From IMG/VR virus record IMGVR_UViG_3300037488_002545, positions 1-32,786 of that record: a stretch of 32,786 bases of DNA. The stretch is one strand, 5' to 3'. The position numbers were made by a program, and so were the translations under genes. The notes beneath the pieces were generated by a model. The model was given only the letters and a program-made list of their open reading frames with translations, made no database searches and was not told the DNA's origin. This stretch comes from a virus. Shown here piece after piece: positions 1-6,811 of the stretch; position 1 is the stretch's first letter, and the number at the start of each line of letters is the position of its first letter.

Positions 1-19
1 TTACTCTGTTTCTTCTGTC

Positions 20-634
20 ATGTTATATAATCAAAATTGTAAACAGTTTTTTAGAGAATACGATTGGGTTAATGATTTTGCGTACGATATGGATCTTGAG
101 GACATTAAACTTTACTACCCATTCAGCGATGAAACAACCATTAATATGTTGTTATGGAAATACAAATTTAAAAAAAGAATTCAAAGATCACAAATGAATA
201 TTGATGACCTAAGCAATGTTAATGAATATTATGAGTCTAATTACGAAAAAGAAAAAGAAATTACGGGGTATGTTAGAGTTCCATCTAAATCAGAACGTAA
301 CAAAATACTTTTTTTTCATGGTGCAAAAGGAGAATTGTCTAACTCAATATTAAAATTACAAAAAAACTTGTTTGATGTCCGTTTAGACACAAAAGATAAT
401 AAATTATTTATTAATCCTAATGTGGACTTTAATCGAGTACTCAAGGTTGAATTTGTAAATTCAGAAAATAGAATTTTTTATACACAGTTTTCAAAATTTA
501 ATTTAGGATTTGAATTTTGGTACTCACCAAATACTAAATTTGAATCGGTGGAGAACTTTCAAGTTTTTATTTATGATGAAGAAAGATTAATTTTTAGAAA
601 AAATATTAATCAAAAGGTATCTTCGGAAAACTAA
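20..634 (+). CDS. Unknown protein, start uncertain at the window edge
   Basis: I do not recognise this protein of at least 204 residues. It is rich in Asn, Lys, Phe and Tyr and has no signal peptide or membrane segment. A basic patch near residues 47-57 (KYKFKKRIQR) stands out, and the C-terminal half alternates hydrophobic and polar residues in a way that suggests beta strands. The frame stays open upstream of the ATG at 20 to the window edge, so the true start may lie outside and the gene may be partial. No Shine-Dalgarno sequence is visible. It is followed by a small membrane peptide gene and a secreted CAP protein on the same strand. Confidence 0.6.
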   Translation: MLYNQNCKQFFREYDWVNDFAYDMDLEDIKLYYPFSDETTINMLLWKYKFKKRIQRSQMNIDDLSNVNEYYESNYEKEKEITGYVRVPSKSERNKILFFHGAKGELSNSILKLQKNLFDVRLDTKDNKLFINPNVDFNRVLKVEFVNSENRIFYTQFSKFNLGFEFWYSPNTKFESVENFQVFIYDEERLIFRKNINQKVSSEN

Positions 635-701
635 TCATTTAGTAATATTCATTTACCACCACAAGTATTCTTTTTTTACGTCTTTATATAAAAAAATCAT
701 T

Positions 702-791
702 ATGAACAATTCAGAAATAATTGCAGTTTCAGTACCAATTTTAGTCATGGTATATGTTTTATTTAGTTGGTTAACACATAAAGGAAAATAG
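702..791 (+). CDS. Small single-pass membrane peptide (29 aa)
   Basis: A short frame encodes 29 residues: a polar N-terminus (MNNSEII), one hydrophobic stretch at about residues 7-24 (AVSVPILVMVYVLFSWL) and a basic tail (THKGK). The layout fits a single transmembrane helix with the positive end in the cytoplasm. Its function is unknown; small phage membrane peptides of this kind can be lysis accessories or superinfection factors, but nothing here decides that. It ends just before the promoter of the CAP-domain gene. Its reality rests only on the clean hydrophobic pattern and its position between two genes on the same strand. Confidence 0.4.
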   Translation: MNNSEIIAVSVPILVMVYVLFSWLTHKGK

Positions 792-793
792 TT

Positions 794-823
794 TTGTGAT
801 ATTAGACTTTTTTGTTATCTTTA
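794..823 (+). promoter_or_regulatory. Bacteroidota-type promoter of the CAP gene
   Basis: TTG at 794-796 and TATCTTTA at 816-823 are separated by 19 bases, matching the Bacteroidota housekeeping promoter form (TTG ... TAnnTTTG) except for the last base of the -7 element. The CAP gene ATG follows 13 bases later. Confidence 0.5.
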
Positions 824-836
824 CAAAAAAACAAAT

Positions 837-1298
837 ATGAAAACATTATTCTTAATTCTATTATCTGTACTATCTTTTACTGTTTTTGGGCAAGTATCCG
901 TCTCAGACCTTGAAAAGTCTGTCTATGAAAAAGTAAAAACTTACAAAAAAAAATTACCGAATTATAAAGAATTATCTTTGGATACTGCAATGTCCAATTC
1001 TTGTAGAAAACACTCAAGGTATATGTTTGATAATGACGATTTAGTTCACATTAAAAACTTTGACGGTGTTAAAGGGAAGTCTGAAATTATCCAATATAAA
1101 GTTTATAATGGATCTGACGTAAATGATTTGGCACAAAAAATCCTAACTAATTTTTTAAATTCACCACCACATAAACAAAACATTCATGACACATCGTCAT
1201 TAATTGGTGTTGGGATTTATATCAAAACAATCAAAACTGAGTTTGAAACAGAGACTTTTGTGTCTCAGGAAATTTGGGTAACAATAAGGTTTTATTAG
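837..1298 (+). CDS. Secreted CAP/SCP-domain protein
   Basis: A 153-residue protein with a clear N-terminal signal peptide (MKTLFLILLSVLSFTVFG, likely cleaved before Gln19). The rest resembles the CAP (SCP/PR-1) fold: a region of 'A...SCRKHSRYM' type, His71 in LVH, Glu83 in SEII, and a SPPHKQNI block (His112) followed by IGVGIY. These correspond to the His and Glu residues that line the CAP cavity. The biochemical role of bacterial CAP proteins is not settled, so only export to the periplasm or outside is predicted. It has its own host-type promoter, which suggests expression separate from the structural genes. It converges on the minus-strand gene next to it with one base between the stops. 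Confidence 0.75.
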   Translation: MKTLFLILLSVLSFTVFGQVSVSDLEKSVYEKVKTYKKKLPNYKELSLDTAMSNSCRKHSRYMFDNDDLVHIKNFDGVKGKSEIIQYKVYNGSDVNDLAQKILTNFLNSPPHKQNIHDTSSLIGVGIYIKTIKTEFETETFVSQEIWVTIRFY

Positions 1299-1299
1299 A

Positions 1300-3111
1300 C
1301 TATACTGAACCGTAATCATTTCCTAAAATTGCACTTGAAGGATCATCACTACACGGATTGAATACTACCATTGTAAATTTAGGACAGGGGGAAGATGTAC
1401 ATTTTTCATTTGCTGGTGGTGTAAACCCACTTAACAATTTTACTCCTGTACCATTTTTGACGGCAAAAATTGGTTGTTCAGCGTGTCTTCCCGGCGCCGA
1501 CTCTTGACCTGATATTTTAACTTCACCCTTTTTACTATTTTTTAAAAATTTTTGTACCGCTTCCGCTGATATAGTAAAGGTGTCTTTTCTTATACCATAA
1601 GGATCACCCCCTTGACCATTTGTGTATTTATTTAATTTAACCCCCTCAGCAGCGTAAGCTAATGTTGGTTTTGACCCAACACCAAGTGTTTTGGTTGAAA
1701 CGTCCGACATACCTATTAATTCATCATTTATGTATAAATTATATTGTCCAGCATCACAGTCGTGAGGCAAATGGGTAACTTCAATTGATAACCCTTTCAT
1801 ACAACTTGCGGATTTAACTTTATCAGGTTCAATTTGTATTGTTAAATCCATATAAACTTGTTGGCCTGGTACGGGGTATTTGGTTTTATCCCTATCGGTA
1901 TCATTTAAATCACCCGTAAAAACGTTAAAATTTGTATATGTAGGTTCAATACTAACATTAATTTTGGGGTTTGTTAATTCAGGATTTTTACTTTGTAAAT
2001 CAGTTTTTAAATCCGATAGTTGAGTTGCAATATTTGGTAATATTTTTTTCATCTCACCAAATAAATTTTTGGCTCTGTTGAGAGCTAAAGTTCTATTTAC
2101 CTCATCATTACCTGTGTACTTTGGATCTTCTGGGTTGGCATTCATCGGATATGAAATTTTCCAGCTTTGACCTTTAAAAAATATGTCTGGAACAACAGGC
2201 CCATTGTTGTAGTTACTTGCTCCACCTCTGATATTAGCCAAAGTAATACCAACATTACCTTTAGTTTTTAATAATACCGGATCCTCAAAAATTTTCTTAG
2301 CAAATTCTTTAATAAATTCTTTTGATAAATTGTTCTTAGTAACATCAACAGGAAAACTACCAAAGGCATACACCTTCCAAAGATTACCTTTTCTTACAAC
2401 CTCCACTATTGGTTTATCAAATGGTGGTTGATTGTCACTTGGGGTTGTTGGTTTAGCGGGAGTTGTTGGTGTTGTTGGTTTAGCAGGTGTGGTGGTTTTA
2501 GGTTGATTGGCCTTTGCTTCAGTTTCCGCAATCGCATCTAATTTTGGTTGTATATTTTCTCCTCTAGAAACCGAATCTATTAATTGACAAATTTGTTTTG
2601 CCATATTTCTTGTTGTAGTGTCAAAACTCTTTTTCAGAGCCTCAAACTTAGAATCATTTTTTTCCCCTGTTGAATTGGCATATACACTTCTTAGGGCGTA
2701 TGGTGAAATATTTGCGAATTCATTTGTTACCATTGCTTGTGCGGTAATTTTGATTTTGTCCTCAGGTTTAGAAAATTTAATTTGAGTGTTACAACCAAAA
2801 TATGCGGTATTAAAAATACCATCCTGACCTGATTGATAAGGGTTTGTAAGTGTTATGCCAACTACCGTCGGAGTTGTTGTGTATTCCTCAATTAAATTAC
2901 CATTTGCATCCGTTTCGTAAAATTTAATTGTATCGCCAAATCCATATTTTTTAAGTGCTGTACCCCAAGTAGTACTTAATTGATTTGCAATTTGGTCATA
3001 ATCTGATTTGGTTTGTTCTGATAAAATATTTTTTTGTTCAGATAAAATCTTACCTCTATCATAGTTTAAGAGGTATTTAATCAAATTTAACTCTTCGTTT
3101 AATTGTGACAT
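1300..3111 (-). CDS. Unknown large protein with Thr-Pro linker and LSE sites
   Basis: A 603-residue protein with no family I can name. The N-terminus is a helix-forming segment, MSQLNEELNLIKYLLNY, followed by two close LSE sites (KILSE, NILSE); L-x-E is the cleavage pattern of T4-type prohead proteases, so a cleaved head-targeting peptide is possible. A Thr/Pro/Lys-rich linker lies near residues 200-225. The second half contains an NRALxxxRA-like stretch (NRTLALNRAKNL) faintly reminiscent of OmpA-like domains, and a Cys-rich C-terminus (CTSSPCP, NPCS). I infer a virion or virion-packaged protein. A TATTTAT box lies 18 bases upstream of the ATG on the coding strand. Confidence 0.65.
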   Translation of the reverse strand: MSQLNEELNLIKYLLNYDRGKILSEQKNILSEQTKSDYDQIANQLSTTWGTALKKYGFGDTIKFYETDANGNLIEEYTTTPTVVGITLTNPYQSGQDGIFNTAYFGCNTQIKFSKPEDKIKITAQAMVTNEFANISPYALRSVYANSTGEKNDSKFEALKKSFDTTTRNMAKQICQLIDSVSRGENIQPKLDAIAETEAKANQPKTTTPAKPTTPTTPAKPTTPSDNQPPFDKPIVEVVRKGNLWKVYAFGSFPVDVTKNNLSKEFIKEFAKKIFEDPVLLKTKGNVGITLANIRGGASNYNNGPVVPDIFFKGQSWKISYPMNANPEDPKYTGNDEVNRTLALNRAKNLFGEMKKILPNIATQLSDLKTDLQSKNPELTNPKINVSIEPTYTNFNVFTGDLNDTDRDKTKYPVPGQQVYMDLTIQIEPDKVKSASCMKGLSIEVTHLPHDCDAGQYNLYINDELIGMSDVSTKTLGVGSKPTLAYAAEGVKLNKYTNGQGGDPYGIRKDTFTISAEAVQKFLKNSKKGEVKISGQESAPGRHAEQPIFAVKNGTGVKLLSGFTPPANEKCTSSPCPKFTMVVFNPCSDDPSSAILGNDYGSV

Positions 3112-3129
3112 ATAGTTTTTCTTTATATT

Positions 3130-3143
3130 ATAAATATATTTAT
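3130..3143. promoter_or_regulatory. Back-to-back TATTTAT boxes (candidate divergent late promoters)
   Basis: The plus strand reads ATAAATA at 3130-3136 directly followed by TATTTAT at 3137-3143. Each box therefore points at the gene on its side: the large minus-strand protein (ATG at 3111) and the holin-like gene (ATG at 3174). The arrangement fits a divergent promoter pair. Confidence 0.5.
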
Positions 3144-3173
3144 CTATAAAATAAATTTTTAAAAACTACTTTA

Positions 3174-3347
3174 ATGAAGTTAACAAAAGAACAAATTTTA
3201 GGTATCTCAAGACATGCACTTACATTTGTAGGTGGTATTTTGATTATGAAAGGTCTTGTAGATGAAGCTACCGTAACTGAGGTAATCGGTGGAGTAATTG
3301 CCTTGGCTGGTACTATTTGGTCAGTAATCGACAAAAATAAAGCCTAA
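3174..3347 (+). CDS. Small holin-like membrane protein (57 aa)
   Basis: The frame encodes 57 residues beginning MKLTKEQILGISRHALTFV. It has two hydrophobic segments, about residues 14-25 (LTFVGGILIMKG) and 38-53 (IGGVIALAGTIWSVID), joined by a short polar loop (LVDEATVTEV) and closed by a charged tail (DKNKA). The pattern 'GG..I..G..D......GG.I...G..WS...K' matches small two-helix phage holins of the Pam3-gp28 type as I remember that family. A holin makes the membrane lesion that lets the endolysin reach the cell wall. It lies in a lysis-type neighbourhood, next to a lysozyme-like gene and upstream of the two-domain endolysin. A TATTTAT box lies 30 bases upstream. Confidence 0.65.
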   Translation: MKLTKEQILGISRHALTFVGGILIMKGLVDEATVTEVIGGVIALAGTIWSVIDKNKA

Positions 3348-3361
3348 AAAAAAACACAAGA

Positions 3362-3400
3362 AATTCCCCCATTTTTATAAGTGGGGGATATTTAATTTTT
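3362..3400 (+). terminator. Hairpin after the holin-like gene
   Basis: TCCCCCA (3365-3371) pairs with TGGGGGA (3382-3388) around a 10-base loop, followed by a T-rich but interrupted tract. It looks like an intrinsic terminator, although the U-run is not continuous. Confidence 0.55.
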
Positions 3401-3408
3401 AGAGACTT

Positions 3409-4065
3409 ATGAAAAAATTAATTACAGAAGAAGAAAAAAAACAAATTAGAAATTTACATTCTTTAAATGAGAATATATTTTCAGATTTATTTGACAAGGT
3501 AAGTCAATCTGATTTTGCCAAAAATCTAAAAAAAATATTTTCACCTGATAGTTCTGAGGACGAATCTTCAGATAAATCTTCAGATAAAAAGTCTTCAGTT
3601 GGTTTAGGTGAATTAAAAGTTTCTGAACCAAATTCTTTTGACAAAAAATTTTATAAAAAAATATTAGATAAAATTGACGCACCTGATTCAGATCAAAACA
3701 TGGCATTCTTTTATGCATGGAGACAAGCAGAAGGGGCGAAAGCAACATATAACCCATTCAATACAACACAATCAAAAGAAAACTCAACTCTTTGGAATTG
3801 TTTAAGAAAAAAAGAAGGTAGATGTGTTGGTGGTGTAAGAAACTATAAATCTGAGGAAGACGGTATTGACGCCACAGTTAAAACTCTAACAAATGGTAGA
3901 TACAAGTGTATTGTTGATGGTTTAAAAAATGATATCGGTGCTAAAAAAATAGCCGAATGTAGTGATCTTAAAACTTGGGGGACTGGTGAAGGTGTAAAAA
4001 GAGTTTTAAAAAGTGGGAATGTAAACCCACCACAAATTTCAAAAACATTAGTAAAACAAGTTTAA
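3409..4065 (+). CDS. Lysozyme-like peptidoglycan-degrading domain protein with N-terminal LxE peptide
   Basis: A 218-residue protein. The N-terminus MKKLITEEEKKQIRNLHSLNE is an amphipathic helix ending in the L-x-E form cut by T4-type prohead proteases, then comes a Ser/Asp/Lys-rich linker (about 45-65). The C-terminal part contains AFFYAWRQAEGAKATYNPFNTTQ-type sequence (residues 99-121, Glu109) and 'GVRNYKSEEDGIDATVKTLTNG' (142-163), a pattern known from phage lysozyme or transglycosylase-like domains, where the Glu in 'AEG' is the probable catalytic acid. I infer a wall hydrolase, possibly packaged in the virion. Four cysteines in the domain may form disulphides. The next gene starts one base after its stop. 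Confidence 0.6.
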   Translation: MKKLITEEEKKQIRNLHSLNENIFSDLFDKVSQSDFAKNLKKIFSPDSSEDESSDKSSDKKSSVGLGELKVSEPNSFDKKFYKKILDKIDAPDSDQNMAFFYAWRQAEGAKATYNPFNTTQSKENSTLWNCLRKKEGRCVGGVRNYKSEEDGIDATVKTLTNGRYKCIVDGLKNDIGAKKIAECSDLKTWGTGEGVKRVLKSGNVNPPQISKTLVKQV

Positions 4066-4066
4066 T

Positions 4067-4678
4067 ATGGAAAATTTATCAATGATTGTTGTTGCATTTA
4101 TTACGGGTGTGTTAGGGCCAATTTCGGTTATGTACATAAAGTATTCATTAGACAAAAGAAAAAAGAAACCCGATATGGTTATGGACACACTAAGAGTTAG
4201 TGAATTAGTTAATATAAGAATAGACCATATAAAGGAGGAATTTAATGCTGATAGAGTTTGGATATCCCAATTTCATAATGGGGGTAATTTTTACCCAACA
4301 GGAAGATCAATCGCAAAGTTTTCAATAATGTATGAAGTAGTTGGGCCAAATGTTGGGTCGGTACAAACCAATTTTAAAAATATTCCAGTTAATTTATTTT
4401 CAAGATCAATTAACCAATTATTGGTAAATGACGTAATTGAAATTTCAGATTTTAAAAATGAAACAATTGCAACTTATGGTTTAAAATACATTGCCGAAGA
4501 ATCGGGATGTAAATCGGCTTACTTATTTGCAATTAAATCTATTGAGGATAAATTCATCGGTGTTCTATCTGTTGAGTACACAAAAAGAAAAAAAGAATTG
4601 GACATGGAATCAATTAACCATCTCCAAGTTCACGCATCTTCAATCGGTGGAGTTCTTATGTCTTACCTACAACAATAA
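4067..4678 (+). CDS. Membrane-anchored GAF-like protein
   Basis: A 203-residue protein with an N-terminal transmembrane helix (about residues 5-27, MIVVAFITGVLGPISVMYIKY), then a basic stretch (DKRKKKP) that would stay in the cytoplasm. The rest resembles a GAF-type fold: 'RVWISQFHNGGNFYPTG', a central helix, 'YLFAIKS', and 'FIGVLSVEY' near the end. GAF domains bind small ligands; no ligand can be predicted. I recall similar membrane-GAF proteins in other phages of Bacteroidota but cannot assign a role. It is tightly coupled to the lysozyme-like gene upstream, so the two are probably co-transcribed. Confidence 0.5.
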   Translation: MENLSMIVVAFITGVLGPISVMYIKYSLDKRKKKPDMVMDTLRVSELVNIRIDHIKEEFNADRVWISQFHNGGNFYPTGRSIAKFSIMYEVVGPNVGSVQTNFKNIPVNLFSRSINQLLVNDVIEISDFKNETIATYGLKYIAEESGCKSAYLFAIKSIEDKFIGVLSVEYTKRKKELDMESINHLQVHASSIGGVLMSYLQQ

Positions 4679-4702
4679 TTTTTTTAAATCAAGTTTATTT
4701 CA

Positions 4703-4710
4703 TATCTTTA
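4703..4710 (+). promoter_or_regulatory. Possible -7 element directly before a start codon
   Basis: TATCTTTA, the same -7 variant as before the CAP gene, ends 4 bases before the ATG at 4715. No good TTG element sits at the right distance, so support is weak. If used, the transcript would be leaderless. Confidence 0.3.
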
Positions 4711-4714
4711 CGGT

Positions 4715-5188
4715 ATGAATATTTTCTTTTTAGATTTTGACACCAACAAATGTGCAGAATATCATTGTGATAAGCACGTAGTAAAAATGATTCTTGAGAC
4801 TGCACAACTTTTATGTGGTGTTCACCACACTACCCCCCAAGTTACCCCCCAAGTTCCCTACAAGTTATCTCACAAAAATCACCCGTGTGCAATATGGACT
4901 CGTGAGAGTTTATCAAACTACCTTTATTTATGTGATCTTGGTTTAGAGTTATGTAAGGAATATACCTATCGTTATGGTAAACGACATAAATCTCAAGATG
5001 TTATTGAGTGGTGTTTAATGAATAAACCACATATTGTTGATAAAGATTTCACCACCCCACCAAAGGCAATGCCTGACGAATATAAAGTGGATGACGTTAT
5101 ACAATCCTACAGAAATTACTATTTGGGGGCAAAAAAAGATTTTGCAAAATGGAAAAATAGAGAAATACCCGAATGGTTTTCAAATTGA
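4715..5188 (+). CDS. Conserved phage protein, possibly pyrimidine-dimer glycosylase-like
   Basis: A 157-residue protein with features of a family common in T4-like phages: MNIFFLDFDTNKCAEYHCDKHVVKMILE at the start, 'HKNHPCAIWTRESLSNYLYL' in the middle, and 'TPPKAMPDEYKVDD..QSYRNYY...K..FAKWKNREIPEW' at the end. Members are often labelled hypothetical or pyrimidine-dimer DNA glycosylase-like; I am not sure of that function. Conserved His, Lys and Asp residues in the first 25 positions could form an active site. There is a small internal duplication (TPQVTPQV, about residues 40-47). It lies alone between the GAF-like gene and the endolysin. Confidence 0.55.
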   Translation: MNIFFLDFDTNKCAEYHCDKHVVKMILETAQLLCGVHHTTPQVTPQVPYKLSHKNHPCAIWTRESLSNYLYLCDLGLELCKEYTYRYGKRHKSQDVIEWCLMNKPHIVDKDFTTPPKAMPDEYKVDDVIQSYRNYYLGAKKDFAKWKNREIPEWFSN

Positions 5189-5192
5189 AGGA

Positions 5193-5199
5193 TATTTAT
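5193..5199 (+). promoter_or_regulatory. TATTTAT box upstream of the endolysin
   Basis: TATTTAT lies 18 bases before the endolysin ATG, at a spacing like the other late-type boxes in the window. Confidence 0.4.
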
Positions 5200-5217
5200 G
5201 AAATATAAAAATTTCAA

Positions 5218-6522
5218 ATGAGCTACCTATATAATCATTCAAAACAAAAACTTCTTTTTGAAGAGGTGTCAGATATTTCATCCTCATCCACCTTCAAGTC
5301 AGGGCCACTTAAAGATGATAAATATTTTATACTTCATCACACAGCAGGAAGAGGAAACGCAATGGATGTTATGAATATTTTGAATAACAGAAAATTAGGC
5401 GTGCAGTGGGTTATTGATCGTGACGGAAAACTTTTTAAAACTTTACCATCAGGACATAGAGGTGCTCATATCAAATCTTTTAGATCTTCAGTACCTAAAG
5501 ACCTTAACAATAGAACTTCACAAGGTGTTGAGATTATTGCTAAGAATGACTCTGATATATCAATTACACAGTGTAGAACCGCATTAAAACTAATTAAAAG
5601 TTTAGGATATCCGATGTCAAACATTTATGGACATGGAGAGGTCTCAACAAATAAATCCCCAGATGAAGGAAAAACATGTAAGGGTTATATAAAAAAATAT
5701 TGGAGCACCCCTGAGTCAAAACTTCCAGGGTCTGACGCCGCAATAGGTAAAATTGAAGATAAGAAAGGGGGGGATAACTCGAAAAAAGACTCCTCAAAAA
5801 ACGAATTTTTAGGGTTTGATTTGGATAAAATAACCGGTGGTTTAAAGGATGCTTTTGCGGGTTTATTTACCGAAGAAGAATTAAAAAATAATAAATCAAA
5901 TAAAAATCACATTGATGTTTTAATTGAGAGAGAAATTAAAAAACTAACCCTTCAAAAATTAAATGAGTCAAATACATACGGATTCGAAATTGGTAAAGTA
6001 GATTCAGGAAAAGTTGTCAAAGGCGGTGAAGATAATGAATGGGGAGGATCAATGGAACGAGCTCTTGAAATTGCAAAAATTGCAAGTGATTGTTTGGGTA
6101 AAAAAAATATCATAACGTCACAAAAAAGATCAAGGGTAAAAACCGCATCTGGTGGTGTTTCTGATCATTACATAGGAAATTTATCGGCATACGCTGTAGA
6201 TATTCGTGCCAAAGGTGAAACAGGTGATGAATTACTTGCATGTATAATGAAAAAATGGAACGGGGGTTCAAATTCTAATTATAAAGGTGGTAAATGGTTA
6301 AACGTAAATGAGGGCGGTTATAGATACCAATTTGGTTGGAGAGTACCTGACCATTACGATCACATACATGTGGGTGTAAGAAAAAAAGGGGGAAAAGTCG
6401 TTGATTCGGATAAATTACAAGATGTAATAGACAAAACAAAAAAAGGAGGAGATTCAAAAGATTCCTCAAGTATTTTCGATCTAATTTCTAAAATCGGAGA
6501 TTCAATCAAAGATTTATTTTAA
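5218..6522 (+). CDS. Two-domain endolysin: amidase plus M15-type peptidase
   Basis: A 434-residue protein with two peptidoglycan hydrolase modules. Residues about 34-165 are an N-acetylmuramoyl-L-alanine amidase (Amidase_2/PGRP) domain: FILHHTAG (His40/41), 'GVQWVIDRDGK', GHGE (His139) and DEGKTC (Asp149 or Cys154), which give the usual zinc ligands. A linker rich in Lys/Ser/Asp follows, with LTLQKLNES at 243-251. Residues about 255-388 look like a D,D/L,D-carboxypeptidase of the M15 type: SDHY (His317), AYAVDI (Asp328) and DHYDHIHVGV (His382/384). The first cuts the glycan-peptide bond and the second would cut the stem peptide. There is no signal peptide, so access would depend on the holin-like protein or on delivery in the virion. 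Confidence 0.8.
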   Translation: MSYLYNHSKQKLLFEEVSDISSSSTFKSGPLKDDKYFILHHTAGRGNAMDVMNILNNRKLGVQWVIDRDGKLFKTLPSGHRGAHIKSFRSSVPKDLNNRTSQGVEIIAKNDSDISITQCRTALKLIKSLGYPMSNIYGHGEVSTNKSPDEGKTCKGYIKKYWSTPESKLPGSDAAIGKIEDKKGGDNSKKDSSKNEFLGFDLDKITGGLKDAFAGLFTEEELKNNKSNKNHIDVLIEREIKKLTLQKLNESNTYGFEIGKVDSGKVVKGGEDNEWGGSMERALEIAKIASDCLGKKNIITSQKRSRVKTASGGVSDHYIGNLSAYAVDIRAKGETGDELLACIMKKWNGGSNSNYKGGKWLNVNEGGYRYQFGWRVPDHYDHIHVGVRKKGGKVVDSDKLQDVIDKTKKGGDSKDSSSIFDLISKIGDSIKDLF

Positions 6523-6603
6523 AAATAAATAATTTCTGTTTGACTATTTAGGAAAAAACACATATCATTTCAATAGTTCTTTGAATTTATAAATTTTTAA
6601 ATG

Positions 6604-6610
6604 TATTTAT
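6604..6610 (+). promoter_or_regulatory. TATTTAT box touching a start codon
   Basis: TATTTAT is one base from the ATG of the 48-residue gene. Transcription from here would begin at or inside the start codon, so either the transcript is leaderless or this copy is not used. Confidence 0.3.
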
Positions 6611-6611
6611 T

Positions 6612-6758
6612 ATGAGTGAAAACGAAATCGTAGAGGAATACGAATTATTTTACTACCTCGACAATAAAGGAAGAAAACTTTTCACACCAAGTGAAATTTA
6701 CGCCTCAATAAGAGCGGATTTTTTTGGTACTAAAAAAGTTTACGTCGAAAAAAATTAA
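6612..6758 (+). CDS. Small acidic/aromatic protein (48 aa)
   Basis: A 48-residue frame, MSENEIVEEYELFYYLDNKG to KKVYVEKN. It is acidic at the start, aromatic in the middle and basic at the end, with no membrane segment. 'YYLDNKGRKLFTPSEIYASIRADFFGTKKVYVE' reads like a compact folded domain with regular hydrophobic spacing, so I believe it is a real gene. I do not recognise a family. It ends about 20 bases before the promoter of the giant RNA, and a TATTTAT box abuts its start. Confidence 0.5.
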   Translation: MSENEIVEEYELFYYLDNKGRKLFTPSEIYASIRADFFGTKKVYVEKN

Positions 6759-6776
6759 AAAAAGTTCACAAAGTAC

Positions 6777-6807
6777 TTGACAGATCAAAATAAATGTCTT
6801 AACTTTG
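6777..6807 (+). promoter_or_regulatory. Bacteroidota-type promoter of the giant RNA
   Basis: TTG (6777-6779), a 20-base spacer and TAACTTTG (6800-6807) match TTG-N20-TAnnTTTG exactly. Transcription should start near 6812, just before the first hairpin of the structured RNA. Confidence 0.7.
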
Positions 6808-6811
6808 TAAA

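Noticed and set aside
3140-3334. A 64-residue minus-strand frame
   Set aside because: It is antisense to the holin-like gene, whose two-helix pattern and position are far more convincing.
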